Both the position numbers and the translations under genes were made by a program. Positions 1-8,273 of a stretch of 26,679 bases of DNA are shown here, piece by piece. The DNA lies in contig JAEWOG010000047.1 in NCBI GenBank assembly GCA_023460975.1, positions 1-26,679 on the forward strand, read 5' to 3'. The stretch is from Actinomycetes bacterium (lineage in GTDB: Bacteria > Actinomycetota > Actinomycetes > Propionibacteriales > Nocardioidaceae). The notes below the pieces were generated by a model. That model worked only from the letters and a program-made list of their open reading frames with translations, made no database searches and was not told where the DNA came from. Each line of letters opens with the position of its first letter. The stretch's first letter is position 1.

Positions 1-15
1 CCCGCTCCGCAGGCC

Positions 16-657
16 GTGTGGGAGCGCGTGTCGGAGCCCGTGGCCGAGGCCGAGGCCGAGGAGGATCCCAAGGAGCTGTACGCCGAGATGGCGCGCCTTC
101 CCTGGCTGCGCGCGGTCGGCGCGCTGCTCGGGGCCGCCATGGGCGGTCTCTTCGCTGCGGGTGCTCCCGACTGGTCGCTGCTGTGGTTGTGGCCCCTGGT
201 GCCTGTGCTGGTCGCGCTGAGCATCATCGACGCCCGCACCCGACTGCTGCCCAAGATCCTGGTGCTGCCCGCCACGCTGTTCGCCATCGTGATGGTGGTC
301 ATCGTGGGGCTGGCCACGGGGGAGGGCGACCAGGTGGTGAGGGCGCTGTTGGCCATGGTCGTGCTGCGCACCTTCTACTGGATCCTGTGGTTCATCCACT
401 CCGCAGGACTGGGCTTCGGCGACGTGCGCTATTCAGCTCTGCTGGGCGTCATCCTGGGCTGGGTCGGCTGGGGGGCGCTCGCCGTGGCGAGCATGATCTC
501 GTTGCTCTCGTTCGTCATCGGCCCACTGGTGGTGCTCGTCGTCACGCGCGACACCGCCGTACTCAAACGAGCCATCGCGTTCGGCCCGTTCATGACGCTC
601 GGCGCGGTGGCGGGCCTCGGATGGGGACCGCAGATCGCCGCGTACATCTGGGGCTGA
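16..657 (+). CDS. Type IV prepilin peptidase (A24 family), 5' end uncertain
   Basis: Membrane aspartyl protease that removes the leader from type IV prepilins or related pseudopilins. The two catalytic aspartates of the family are visible: D72 in an Asp-x5-Leu-Pro motif (DARTRLLP) and D136 in the GFGD motif (residues 133-136). About six hydrophobic stretches follow an acidic N-terminus rich in Ala-Glu (three GCCGAG repeats at 43-60). It is short, about 213 residues, and lacks the N-terminal zinc/methyltransferase domain of the longer enzymes, which is common in actinobacteria. The frame is open to the left edge. GTG at 16 and GTG at 28 are both possible starts, neither with a convincing ribosome site, so the true start may be outside the window. 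It lies directly upstream of aroC in the same direction and may be cotranscribed. Family is confident; start is not. Confidence 0.8.
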   Translation: MWERVSEPVAEAEAEEDPKELYAEMARLPWLRAVGALLGAAMGGLFAAGAPDWSLLWLWPLVPVLVALSIIDARTRLLPKILVLPATLFAIVMVVIVGLATGEGDQVVRALLAMVVLRTFYWILWFIHSAGLGFGDVRYSALLGVILGWVGWGALAVASMISLLSFVIGPLVVLVVTRDTAVLKRAIAFGPFMTLGAVAGLGWGPQIAAYIWG

Positions 658-726
658 GGCCCCACCGACGTCTCGCCGGGCACCCACGGGGCCATGGCGG
701 CAGGGGCCACATGGGAGACTGACGCC

Positions 727-1905
727 ATGCTTCGTTGGCTCACTGCGGGCGAGTCCCACGGCCCCTCCTTGGTCGCGATCCTCGAGGGTCTGCCCGCCCA
801 CGTCCAGATCACCTCAGACGACGTCGCCGACGCCTTGGCGCGCCGCCGCCTCGGATACGGCCGCGGTGCCCGGATGAAGTTCGAGCAGGACGAGGTCCGC
901 TTCATCGGCGGCGTGCGGCACGGCAAGACCCAAGGCGGACCTGTCGCGATCGAGGTCGGCAACACGGAGTGGCCCAAGTGGGAGAAGGTCATGTCGGCCG
1001 ACCCGGTCGACGCCGACGAACTCGCCGCGTTGGCTCGCAACGCCCCGCTGACCCGCCCTCGTCCCGGTCACGCTGACCTCGCGGGGATGCAGAAGTACGA
1101 CTTCGCCGACTCCCGGCCGATCCTGGAGCGAGCCTCGGCCCGAGAGACTGCGGCCCGGGTGGCGCTCGGCCGCGTCGCGTCGCACTTCATCGAGCAGACG
1201 ACCGGTGCTCGCATCGTCTCGCACGTCACCGAGATCGGTGGCGCCCGCACGCCCTCCGCCACGCTGCCCGCGCCGGAGGACGTCGCCCGTCTGGATGCCG
1301 ACCCGGTGCGCTGCCTCGACCCTGAGGGCAGCGCCGCGATGGTGGCGCGCATCGACCAGGCGCACAAGGACGGTGACACCCTCGGCGGCGTCGTCGAGGT
1401 GCTGATCCATGGCCTGCCGCCCGGCCTCGGGTCGCACGTGCACTGGGACCGACGCCTCGACTCCCGGCTCGCAGGAGCGCTCATGGGCATCCAGGCGATC
1501 AAGGGCGTGGCGGTCGGCGACGGCTTCGACCTGGCCGAGGTCCCCGGATCGCTCGCCCACGACGAGATCGTGGGCACCGACGAGGGCCTGCGGCGTACCT
1601 CTGGGCGGGCCGGCGGCATCGAGGGTGGGATGACCACGGGCGAGATCGTCCGCGTGAGTGCGGCCATGAAGCCGATCGCCACCGTGCCCCGGGCCCTGCG
1701 TACCGTGGACGTGGCGACCGGCGAGGAAGCCGTGGCGCACCACCAGCGTTCCGATGTGTGCGCCGTGCCGGCCGCGGGCATCGTGGCCGAAGCGATGGTC
1801 GCTCTCGTCGTGGCTGATGCCATCTCCGAGAAGTTCGGAGGCGACTCGGTCGGCGAGACGCGACGCAACGTGGAGACCTACCGCGAGAACCTGAGGTACC
1901 GGTGA
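727..1905 (+). CDS. aroC: Chorismate synthase
   Basis: Converts 5-enolpyruvylshikimate-3-phosphate to chorismate with reduced FMN, the last step of the shikimate pathway, in the cytoplasm. At 392 residues it has normal length. The family signatures are present: GESHGPSL near the N-terminus, RPGHADLAG with KYDF around residues 110-125, RASARETAARVA after it, and the SGRAGGIEGGMTTGE block near residue 300. I start it at ATG 727, because MLRWLTAGESHG is where the family begins; an in-frame ATG at 694 would add 11 unconserved residues. A GGGAG at 713-717 lies 9 bases before the start. The stop overlaps the aroK start by 4 bases, so aroC-aroK-aroB-aroQ are very probably one transcript with coupled translation. 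Confidence 0.97.
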   Translation: MLRWLTAGESHGPSLVAILEGLPAHVQITSDDVADALARRRLGYGRGARMKFEQDEVRFIGGVRHGKTQGGPVAIEVGNTEWPKWEKVMSADPVDADELAALARNAPLTRPRPGHADLAGMQKYDFADSRPILERASARETAARVALGRVASHFIEQTTGARIVSHVTEIGGARTPSATLPAPEDVARLDADPVRCLDPEGSAAMVARIDQAHKDGDTLGGVVEVLIHGLPPGLGSHVHWDRRLDSRLAGALMGIQAIKGVAVGDGFDLAEVPGSLAHDEIVGTDEGLRRTSGRAGGIEGGMTTGEIVRVSAAMKPIATVPRALRTVDVATGEEAVAHHQRSDVCAVPAAGIVAEAMVALVVADAISEKFGGDSVGETRRNVETYRENLRYR

Positions 1906-2450
1906 ACCCTGCCGCAGGTGCGCCCAGGGTCGTGCTCATCGGCACGATGGGGGCGGGCAAGTCGACCGTCGCCGAGTTGCTGGGAGAGCAGTGGGGCGTG
2001 GGCGTACGCGACACCGACGCCGACGTGGAGCAGCGTGAGCAGCGCACCGTGTCCGACATCTTCGTCGATTCTGGCGAGTCGTACTTTCGCGACGTGGAGG
2101 CAGCGGCGGTCCTCACCGCGCTGGCCGAGCACGACGGAGTCCTCGCGCTGGGCGGAGGAGCGGTGCTGCGCGCAGACACCCGTGAGGCGCTCGCGGGCCA
2201 CCGGGTGGTCTTCCTGCGGGTCGGCCTCGCGGACGCGGTCAAGCGGGTCGGCCTGGGTGTCGGCAGGCCCCTGCTGCTGGGCGGCGTACGGGCCAAGGTG
2301 AAGGCCTTGATCGACGAGCGCACGCCCGTGTACGAATCGGTGGCCACCCTCACCGTGGACACCGACGGACGTACCCCCCAAGAAGTGGCCGCAGAGGTCC
2401 GGACGCTGGTTGAGGCGGCCGAGAACGAGTCAGGAGATGCCGGTGTCTGA
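1902..2450 (+). CDS. aroK: Shikimate kinase
   Basis: Phosphorylates shikimate at the 3-hydroxyl using ATP, in the cytoplasm. The protein has 182 residues, close to the usual 170-180. The Walker A loop GTMGAGKST spans residues 14-22 with K20. The shikimate-binding DTDAD motif lies at 37-41, SGESYFRDVE supplies the conserved Phe-Arg, and ALGGGAV is the glycine-rich Walker B-like segment near residue 83. The GVGRPLL stretch belongs to the mobile lid. The start is GTG 1902, overlapping the aroC stop as GTGA. The 3' end overlaps aroB by 8 bases. The tail after about residue 170 is acidic and probably disordered. Confidence 0.96.
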   Translation: MNPAAGAPRVVLIGTMGAGKSTVAELLGEQWGVGVRDTDADVEQREQRTVSDIFVDSGESYFRDVEAAAVLTALAEHDGVLALGGGAVLRADTREALAGHRVVFLRVGLADAVKRVGLGVGRPLLLGGVRAKVKALIDERTPVYESVATLTVDTDGRTPQEVAAEVRTLVEAAENESGDAGV

Positions 2451-3540
2451 GTCCGTGCTGCACGTGGGGGGAGCCTCGCCGTACGACGTCATCGTCGGGC
2501 ACGACCTGCTCGAGTTCCTGCCGGGGATGATCGGCAGTGACGTCCAGCGCGTCGCGCTGCTGTTCGCCGGGCCACTCGGCGAGTACGCACAGCCGGTGGC
2601 GGACATGCTCTCGCAGCGCTACGACGTGCTGGCACTCGGACTTCCCGACGGCGAGAGCGGCAAGGCCGCCTCGGTCGTCAACGACTGCTGGGAGGCGCTC
2701 GGCGCCGCTGGATTCACCCGCTCGGATGCGGTGGTCACCTTCGGCGGTGGCGCGACGACGGACCTCGGCGGGTTCGTCGCGGCCACGTGGTTGCGCGGCG
2801 TACGAGTCATCCACGTCCCCACCACGGTGCTGGGCATGGTCGACGCGGCCGTGGGTGGCAAGACCGGGATCAACACCGGCGCGGGAAAGAACCTCGTCGG
2901 GGCCTTCCACGAGCCTGCCGGCGTGATCTGTGACCTCAGCCTGCTGCGGACGCTGCCGCGTGAGGAGCTCGTCTCCGGCCTCGGCGAGGTCGTCAAGTGC
3001 GGCTTCATCGCAGACCCGGTGATCCTCGACCTGGTCGAGGCCACGGACCCGGCGAGCCTGACCGCGGACTCGCCGACCCTGCGCGAGCTCGTCGAACGCG
3101 CCATCCGAGTCAAGATCGACGTGGTGGTCGACGACCTCTTGGAGACCGGCGGGGTGGACGGGCATCCGGGCCGGGAAGTGCTCAACTACGGGCACACCCT
3201 CGCCCACGCCATCGAGAAGGCCACTGCCTACCAGGTGCGTCACGGCGAAGCGGTGGCGATCGGCTCGGTGTTCGTCGCAGAACTCGCCCACCGGGCGGGG
3301 CTGATCGACGCCGCGCTCGTCCAGCGGCACCGGGACGCATTCGCGCGCGTGGGCCTGCCCGTGACGCACGATGCGACCCCCTTCGACATGCTGCTCGACG
3401 CGATGCGAGTCGACAAGAAGGCGCGTGGCTCGCAGTTGCGCTTCGTCGTGCTGGACGCGCTGGCATCCCCGCGGGTGCTCGCTGGTCCCGACGAGGAGTG
3501 GCTGCGATCGGCCTACGAGGCGATGGGGGCGCTGGCGTGA
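2443..3540 (+). CDS. aroB: 3-dehydroquinate synthase
   Basis: Cyclises DAHP to 3-dehydroquinate, the second step of the shikimate pathway, using NAD and a metal ion. It has 365 residues, a typical length. The NAD-binding GGGATTDLGGFVAATWLRG and the VPTTVLGMVDAAVGGKTGIN blocks are intact. The three metal ligands expected for the family are present: E182 in GLGEVVKCGF, H251 in NYGHTLAHAIE and H267 in VRHGEAVAIG. I prefer GTG 2443 as the start because AGGAG at 2432-2436 is 6 bases upstream; the ATG at 2437 would touch the same site with no spacing. This gives an 8-base overlap with aroK. It overlaps aroQ by 4 bases (GTGA). Confidence 0.96.
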   Translation: MSESVLHVGGASPYDVIVGHDLLEFLPGMIGSDVQRVALLFAGPLGEYAQPVADMLSQRYDVLALGLPDGESGKAASVVNDCWEALGAAGFTRSDAVVTFGGGATTDLGGFVAATWLRGVRVIHVPTTVLGMVDAAVGGKTGINTGAGKNLVGAFHEPAGVICDLSLLRTLPREELVSGLGEVVKCGFIADPVILDLVEATDPASLTADSPTLRELVERAIRVKIDVVVDDLLETGGVDGHPGREVLNYGHTLAHAIEKATAYQVRHGEAVAIGSVFVAELAHRAGLIDAALVQRHRDAFARVGLPVTHDATPFDMLLDAMRVDKKARGSQLRFVVLDALASPRVLAGPDEEWLRSAYEAMGALA

Positions 3541-3977
3541 GCACCCCGACGAAGGTGTTGGTCCTCAACGGCCCGAACCTCGGCCGGCTGGGGCGCCGAC
3601 AGCCCGAGATCTACGGCACGACCACCCATGCCGAGCTGGCGCGACAGTGCGTGAGCTGGGGAGCCGACCTCGGCCTGGACGTCGTCGTGCGGCAGACCAA
3701 CCACGAGGGCGAGCTGCTCGACTGGCTCAACGCGGCGGCCGACGACGTCACGCCCGTGGTCCTCAACGCCGGCGCGTGGACGCACTACTCGTACGCCCTC
3801 CATGACGCGTGCGCCCAACTCGTGGCTCCGCTGGTCGAAGTGCACCTGTCCGACCCGAAGGCGCGCCCCGAGGTCTTTCGGCACACCTCGGTCGTGGAGC
3901 CGCACGCGATGGTGACCATCGCGGGCCAGGGCGTGGACGGCTACCGCCAGGCGCTGTCCGCGATCGCCGACTCCTGA
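3537..3977 (+). CDS. aroQ: Type II 3-dehydroquinate dehydratase
   Basis: Removes water from 3-dehydroquinate to form 3-dehydroshikimate; type II enzymes are small dodecameric flavodoxin-like proteins. It has 146 residues, the family norm. LNGPNLGRLGRRQPEIYG carries the active-site pair R21 and Y26, equivalent to R19 and Y24 of the Mycobacterium tuberculosis enzyme. NAGAWTHYSYAL contains the conserved Asn, and EVHLSD the catalytic His. The loop after that His reads LSDPKARPEVFRHTS instead of the common ISN-x-AREEFRxHS, one residue longer. The start GTG 3537 overlaps the aroB stop. It is the last gene of the aro block; about 125 bases separate it from efp. Confidence 0.95.
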   Translation: MSTPTKVLVLNGPNLGRLGRRQPEIYGTTTHAELARQCVSWGADLGLDVVVRQTNHEGELLDWLNAAADDVTPVVLNAGAWTHYSYALHDACAQLVAPLVEVHLSDPKARPEVFRHTSVVEPHAMVTIAGQGVDGYRQALSAIADS

Positions 3978-4008
3978 TCTCGTTTCACACCCACACGGCG
4001 GCGCTCGG

Positions 4009-4039
4009 TTTCACGCCTGTGGACGCCCCGCACTAGAAT
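4009..4039 (+). promoter_or_regulatory. Possible promoter before efp
   Basis: TAGAAT at 4034-4039 fits the actinobacterial TAnnnT -10 element. TTTCAC at 4009-4014 is a weak -35 candidate with a long 19-base spacer. The only gap in the aro-efp-nusB run is here, so an internal promoter that lets efp and nusB be expressed apart from the aro genes is reasonable. It would leave a leader of about 55 bases. Confidence 0.4.
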
Positions 4040-4101
4040 CGCCCGTCGGCCCTTCGGCCTCGCACTCTGACAATCGACACACGTAAGGCGGTCATCCGCG
4101 C

Positions 4102-4665
4102 ATGGCAACCACGAACGACCTCAAGAACGGCATGGTTCTCAACCTCGAGGGCCAGCTCTGGTCCGTCGTCGAGTTCCAGCACGTCAAGCCCGGCAAGGGC
4201 CCGGCCTTCGTGCGTACGAAGCTGAAGAATGTCGAGTCGGGCAAGAACGTCGACAAGACCTTCAACGCCGGCACCAAGGTCGAGACAGCCAACGTCGACC
4301 GCCGCACGATGCAGTACCTCTACAACGACGGCTCGTCGTACGTCTTCATGGACGTCCAGTCGTACGACCAGATCGAGGTGCAGCCGGAGATCGTCGGCGA
4401 CGCGAAGCACTTCATGCTGGAGAACCAGGAGGCGATCGTCGCCACCAACGAGGGCCGGGTGCTGTTCATCGAGCTGCCCGCCTCCGTGGAGCTCCTCATC
4501 GCCGAGACCGAGCCGGGCCTGCAGGGCGACCGCTCCACGGGTGGCACCAAGCCCGCCACGCTGGAGACCGGCCACGTGATCCAGGTGCCGCTGTTCATCA
4601 CCTCCGGCGAGAAGGTCAAGGTCGACACCCGGGACTCGTCCTACCTCGGCCGTGTGAAGGGCTGA
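4102..4665 (+). CDS. efp: Translation elongation factor P
   Basis: Binds between the P and E sites of stalled ribosomes and promotes peptide-bond formation at consecutive prolines. It has 187 residues with the three beta-barrel domains of the family: KOW-like N-terminus (1-64), central OB domain (about 67-125) and C-terminal domain ending in SGEKVKVDTRDSSYLGRVKG, the EF-P signature. The tip of domain I reads P30-G31-K32-G33-P34. That palindromic loop is the type reported in actinobacteria whose lysine works without modification. The start ATG 4102 gives the usual MATTNDLKNGM N-terminus; the ribosome site is weak (AAGG about 12 bases upstream). nusB follows after a single base. Confidence 0.98.
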   Translation: MATTNDLKNGMVLNLEGQLWSVVEFQHVKPGKGPAFVRTKLKNVESGKNVDKTFNAGTKVETANVDRRTMQYLYNDGSSYVFMDVQSYDQIEVQPEIVGDAKHFMLENQEAIVATNEGRVLFIELPASVELLIAETEPGLQGDRSTGGTKPATLETGHVIQVPLFITSGEKVKVDTRDSSYLGRVKG

Positions 4666-4666
4666 C

Positions 4667-5143
4667 GTGTCGGCTCGAGGCAAGGCCCGCAAGCGGGCCC
4701 TCGACCTGTTGTACGCCTCCGAGATGCGCTCGGAGAGCCCGGTCGAGGCACTCGACCGGGCGGTGGCCGACGGCGAAGGCCCCACCAACCCCTACACCGC
4801 GGACCTGGTGCGGGCAGTGACCACGCACCAGGGCGAGATCGATCGCATCCTCTCGATGTACTCCGAGTCCTGGACGCTGGAGCGGATGCCCGCTGTCGAT
4901 CGCAACGTCCTGCGCATCGGCGTCTACGAGTTGCTCTGGTCGCAGGATGTCCCCGGCGCGGTTGCGGTCAGCGAAGCGCTCGCGTTGGTGCAGTCGCTGT
5001 CGACCGATGACTCGCCCACCTATGTCAACGGGGTGCTGGGTGCGGTGCTGCGCGACCGGAGCCTGCTGCTGGCCGACATCGCCGAGCGCGCGAGCAGCGT
5101 CGATGAGACGGCTCCCGTCTCGCAGGAGGACGTCGAGTCCTGA
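4667..5143 (+). CDS. nusB: Transcription antitermination factor NusB
   Basis: RNA-binding subunit of the NusB-NusE (ribosomal protein S10) complex that acts in rRNA transcription antitermination. It has 158 residues, all alpha-helical in the family. Recognisable blocks are ARGKARKRALDLLYASE at the N-terminus, WTLERMPAVDRNVLRIGVYELLW around residues 65-87 and SLSTDDSPTYVNGVLGAVLRD near 105-125. The start is GTG 4667, one base after the efp stop, with AAGG at 4657-4660 inside efp as its ribosome site. The acidic C-terminal tail is variable in the family. In many actinobacteria pyrR or bldD follows nusB; here a DUF1206 membrane protein with its own promoter does. Confidence 0.96.
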   Translation: MSARGKARKRALDLLYASEMRSESPVEALDRAVADGEGPTNPYTADLVRAVTTHQGEIDRILSMYSESWTLERMPAVDRNVLRIGVYELLWSQDVPGAVAVSEALALVQSLSTDDSPTYVNGVLGAVLRDRSLLLADIAERASSVDETAPVSQEDVES

Positions 5144-5148
5144 GCGCC

Positions 5149-5154
5149 TAGGCT
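5149..5154 (+). promoter_or_regulatory. -10 element for leaderless DUF1206 gene
   Basis: TAGGCT fits TAnnnT and ends exactly 6 bases before the ATG at 5161, so the predicted transcript begins at the start codon. No Shine-Dalgarno sequence is present. The -35 region is weak. Confidence 0.6.
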
Positions 5155-5160
5155 GGTCCC

Positions 5161-5994
5161 ATGGCGGGCATCTCGGGGGAGTCAGAGGTCTCTCGGAAGG
5201 CGGCGCGTGCGCACGAGAGTGCGTGGTTGGACCGGGCGGTCTCGTTCGGCCTGGTGACCCACGGCGTCGTGCATCTCATGATCGCGTGGCTCGCCCTCCA
5301 GTTGGCGTTCGGCGAGAAGGAACGCGCCTCGAGCACGGGAGCCTTGCGCGAGTTGGCACAGCAGCCGTGGGGATCACTCCTGGTGGGTGCCATCGCCGTG
5401 GGGATGTTCGTTCTCGTCGCCGCCCGGGTGCTGGAGGCCGCAGTGGGTCACGCGGATGAGCACGGTGCCTCCCGCGCCCGGAAGCGTGTGCTCTCGCTCG
5501 CGATGGCCGTCGTGTACGGCGTGCTCGGCGTGAGTGCTGCAGGCGTCGTGGTCGGCGCTCGGGGTTCCGGCTCCGGCTCCGGCGCGGAGGAGACGTGGAC
5601 CGCGCGCCTCATGGCGCTGCCGGCCGGGCCCGTTCTCGTCGTCGCGGCCGGCGTCGCGATCGTCGTGGGTGGGGCAGTGCTTCTGTGGCGCGGCTGGAGC
5701 GAGAAGTTCGCCGAGCAGCTCGAGGCCGGAGCCCGCTCGGGGGCTCAGGGGCGCGCGTACGTGCTCGTGGGCAAGGTGGGCCACATCGCCAAGGGCGTCG
5801 CTTTCGCGGTCGTGGGTGGCCTGTTCGTCCAGGCGGGTCTGCGCCACAGGCCGAAGGAGGCCGGCGGCCTCGACGACGCGCTGCAATCGGTGCGAGAGCA
5901 GCAGTTCGGTCCGGCGCTGCTGTGTGTCATCGCGGTGGGCATCGCGTGCTTCGGTCTCTACGACTTCGTCCGGGCCCGCCACCTGGACAGGTGA
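5161..5994 (+). CDS. DUF1206 family integral membrane protein
   Basis: Function unknown. The 277-residue protein matches the DUF1206 pattern: three repeats of about 70-80 residues, each with two membrane helices. The repeat starts are similar: LDRAVSFGLVTHGVVHLMIAWLA, then RKRVLSLAMAVVYGVLGVSA, then VGKVGHIAKGVAFAVVGGLF. A Gly-Ser linker (about residues 134-141, encoded by a GGCTCC repeat) and an acidic patch follow helix four. DUF1206 proteins are widespread in actinobacteria and cyanobacteria and no activity is established to my knowledge. The gene appears leaderless, with its own promoter rather than readthrough from nusB as main source. It ends 10 bases from the convergent TetR gene. Confidence 0.85.
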   Translation: MAGISGESEVSRKAARAHESAWLDRAVSFGLVTHGVVHLMIAWLALQLAFGEKERASSTGALRELAQQPWGSLLVGAIAVGMFVLVAARVLEAAVGHADEHGASRARKRVLSLAMAVVYGVLGVSAAGVVVGARGSGSGSGAEETWTARLMALPAGPVLVVAAGVAIVVGGAVLLWRGWSEKFAEQLEAGARSGAQGRAYVLVGKVGHIAKGVAFAVVGGLFVQAGLRHRPKEAGGLDDALQSVREQQFGPALLCVIAVGIACFGLYDFVRARHLDR

Positions 5995-6004
5995 GCGGGC
6001 AGCG

Positions 6005-6694
6005 TCACCCGCGAGCGCGGGCCATGGCGATGGCTGAGGTCACCAGGTGCTCACGCACCTGATCGGCGCCGACGCTGCCGATGACGGGAACGCCCGGTGC
6101 GGATTCCTTCACCAGCAGCCCCACGCGGGCCAGCTGCATGGCGCCGAGCCCTGTGGCGTACAGCAGGTTGGCGAGCAGCTGGGGATCCTCGACGTGGAAG
6201 TCCCCGGTCTCGATCCCGGCGCTGATGGCGTCGGCCAGGATGGTGAGGCAGCCGCTCATGGCGCGGCCGAGCCGGAACAGGGCCGCCTCGCTCAACTCGT
6301 CGAACAGGTCCGGCCCACGTCGGCGCATGAGGGTCTGGGCGCAGTCGACGAAGGCGGGGTAGTCGAGGCCGTAGTCGACGAAGGCTGACACGATCGCCCT
6401 CAGCCGCTCGGTCGGCTCCGGGGCGGAGTCGTCGGCCGTGCGCAGGAGGACGCTGAGCTCATCGAGGTAGCCGACCAGCGTGAGCGCGAACAGCTCTTCC
6501 TTGCCGATGAAGTGGCGGTAGACGATCGCGCGGTTGATGCCCACGGCGCGCGCGATGTCCTCGATCTGAGCTTCGCTGACCCCTCGCTCGTCGAAGAGCT
6601 GCCGAGTGGCGTCGAGGATCTCGCGCTCACGTGCGCGACGGCGGACTGCGGCCGCGGAGCGGCGAGGATCGGCGGCGTCTCGACTGGGGGCCAT
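6005..6694 (-). CDS. TetR/AcrR family transcriptional regulator
   Basis: DNA-binding repressor of unknown target, 229 residues. The N-terminal helix-turn-helix is clear: REREILDATRQLFDERG, then IEDIARAVGINRAIVYRHFIGKEELFALT at about 43-72. The ligand-binding half is helical and contains YPAFVDCAQTLMRRRGPDLFDELS and a hydrophobic ATGLGAMQLARVGLLVKE segment; the effector cannot be told from sequence. An Arg/Ala-rich stretch precedes the HTH. The ATG at 6694 is chosen because a TACACT element ends 6 bases before it and there is no ribosome site. It is not divergent to any gene, so it may regulate itself or distant genes. It is not the KstR of this window; the two differ throughout the C-terminal half. 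Confidence 0.88.
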   Translation of the reverse strand: MAPSRDAADPRRSAAAVRRRAREREILDATRQLFDERGVSEAQIEDIARAVGINRAIVYRHFIGKEELFALTLVGYLDELSVLLRTADDSAPEPTERLRAIVSAFVDYGLDYPAFVDCAQTLMRRRGPDLFDELSEAALFRLGRAMSGCLTILADAISAGIETGDFHVEDPQLLANLLYATGLGAMQLARVGLLVKESAPGVPVIGSVGADQVREHLVTSAIAMARARG

Positions 6695-6700
6695 GTGACC

Positions 6701-6706
6701 AGTGTA
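6701..6706 (-). promoter_or_regulatory. -10 element for leaderless TetR gene
   Basis: On the minus strand TACACT is followed by 6 bases and then the ATG at 6694. A TGTAAC hexamer 18 bases further upstream is a possible -35. No Shine-Dalgarno sequence lies between. Confidence 0.6.
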
Positions 6707-6755
6707 CGCCTCGTGGAACGCAGTGTTACATCAGCGTATGCACCGAAGCGCACAG

Positions 6756-8267
6756 CTAGTGCGGCGCGCCGGGGAGCAGGGAGCGCAGCCACTGGATCGT
6801 GTCCGCGTCCTCGGGAGGCTTGTCGTCGCGGTAGGCCACGACGCGGGCGAAGCGCAGGGCCACACCACCGGGGTAGCGCGAGGACGCCTGCACGCCATCG
6901 AACGCAACCTCGACCACCTGCTCCGGTCGTACGCTCACCACCCAGCCATCGTCAGCGATGGCCAAGGAGCCGAACCGCTCCGTCTGCCACGCGAGCATGG
7001 CGTCGCTCATGCCTTTGAACGTCTTGCCCACCATCGTCAGGTCACCTGAGGCGGCATCCCGCGCAGCAAGGTGGATGTTGGAGAGCCAGCCGCGCCGACG
7101 CCCGCTCCCGTGCTCCACGCCGACCACGACGAGGTCGGCGGTGCGCACGGGTTTGACCTTGACCCACGCTGCACCGCGCCGGCCGGCCTCGTACGGGGCG
7201 GACAGGTCCTTGACCACCACGCCCTCGTGGCCGCGCTCGAGCACCGACTCATAGAACCGAGCGGCCTCGTGCGGGTCTGTCGTGATCGTGCGCGGCACCT
7301 GGTGCTGCGCGGGCACGAGGGCCTCCAAGGCCTGCAGCCGTACGTGCGCCGGTTCGTCGAGCAGGTCGCGTCCGTCGAGGTGGAGGAGGTCGAAGAAGAA
7401 CGGTGTCACGGCCCCACCCGTGTGGCTCGCCGTGCGTGCGGCAGTCTCCTGGAACGGACGAGGCAGGCCGTCCTCGGACAGACGCAGGACCTCGCCGTCG
7501 AGCACGCAGGCGCGCACCGGCAGGCGCAGAGCGAGGTCCACGACTTCGGGGAGGCGAGCCGTGATGTCATCCAGGCTGCGCGTCACCACGACGACGCGTT
7601 CCCCGTCGCGATGCACCTGGATCCGGATGCCGTCGAGCTTGGCGTCGACGGCCACTTCGCCGGGCATGCCGGACATTGCGTCGGCCACGTCGGGTGCGCT
7701 GGCGGCCAGCATGGGCGCGACGGGACGGCCCACCTCGAGGCCGATGGCGGCGAGGGCACGTTCACCGCCCGAGAAGGCGGCCACGCCAGCGGCAGCGACC
7801 TCGCCGGACAGCATCGCGGCACGTCGTACGGACGCCAGCGGGACGTCGGCGGCCTGGGCGACGGCATCGACCACGAGTGAGGCCAGCGCGCCTTGGCGCA
7901 CGTTCCCCACCGCGACGGCGCGCAACCATGCTTGCTCCGCAGCGGTTGCGCGGGCGAACAGTTGCACGAGGGCCTCCGCTCGCCGCGTGCGCGAGCCGGA
8001 ACCCGTCAGCTGCGACATGTCCTCGAAGGCACGATCGACGTCCGACACTGTCAGTTGTGCCTCGGGCGCTGGCGCGGGACACGTCTCGAGACTGCGCCAT
8101 CCCACACCCGTGCGACGCTGCCTCAGGGACCCGGAGAGATAGGTCAGGACGATCTCGAGGTCGTCTGAGGCACGACTCAGACAGGCCGCCAGCGCCGCGA
8201 CCTTCGCGATGCGGGAACGGGTCGCGGCCACTGCCGCGGACGTCTCGACCACCTCGCGCAGCAGCAT
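6756..8267 (-). CDS. ligB: ATP-dependent DNA ligase (actinobacterial LigB type)
   Basis: Seals DNA nicks using ATP; probably an accessory repair ligase beside the essential NAD-dependent LigA. The 503 residues match M. tuberculosis LigB (Rv3062) along their length. The N-terminal DNA-binding domain covers about 1-180. The adenylation domain follows with the nucleotidyl-accepting lysine K210 in VDAKLDGIRIQ, then TRSLDDITARLPEV, FFFDLLHLDG and EGVVVKDLSAPYEAGRRG. The OB domain begins with AAWVKVKPVRTADLVVVGVEHGSGRRRG and contains RPEQVVEVAFDGVQ. No Ku or polymerase domain is fused. The start at 8267 fits the family's MLL start and has CACACT 6 bases upstream, a leaderless arrangement with one mismatch in the -10. 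The name LigB is the mycobacterial one and is unrelated to E. coli LigB. Confidence 0.95.
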   Translation of the reverse strand: MLLREVVETSAAVAATRSRIAKVAALAACLSRASDDLEIVLTYLSGSLRQRRTGVGWRSLETCPAPAPEAQLTVSDVDRAFEDMSQLTGSGSRTRRAEALVQLFARATAAEQAWLRAVAVGNVRQGALASLVVDAVAQAADVPLASVRRAAMLSGEVAAAGVAAFSGGERALAAIGLEVGRPVAPMLAASAPDVADAMSGMPGEVAVDAKLDGIRIQVHRDGERVVVVTRSLDDITARLPEVVDLALRLPVRACVLDGEVLRLSEDGLPRPFQETAARTASHTGGAVTPFFFDLLHLDGRDLLDEPAHVRLQALEALVPAQHQVPRTITTDPHEAARFYESVLERGHEGVVVKDLSAPYEAGRRGAAWVKVKPVRTADLVVVGVEHGSGRRRGWLSNIHLAARDAASGDLTMVGKTFKGMSDAMLAWQTERFGSLAIADDGWVVSVRPEQVVEVAFDGVQASSRYPGGVALRFARVVAYRDDKPPEDADTIQWLRSLLPGAPH

Positions 8268-8273
8268 GGAATC

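Noticed and set aside
6008..6021. CCCGCG-AG-CGCGGG inverted repeat at the end of the TetR gene as a terminator
   Set aside because: The 2-base loop is too tight and the sequence simply encodes an Ala-Arg repeat; at most a very short hairpin.
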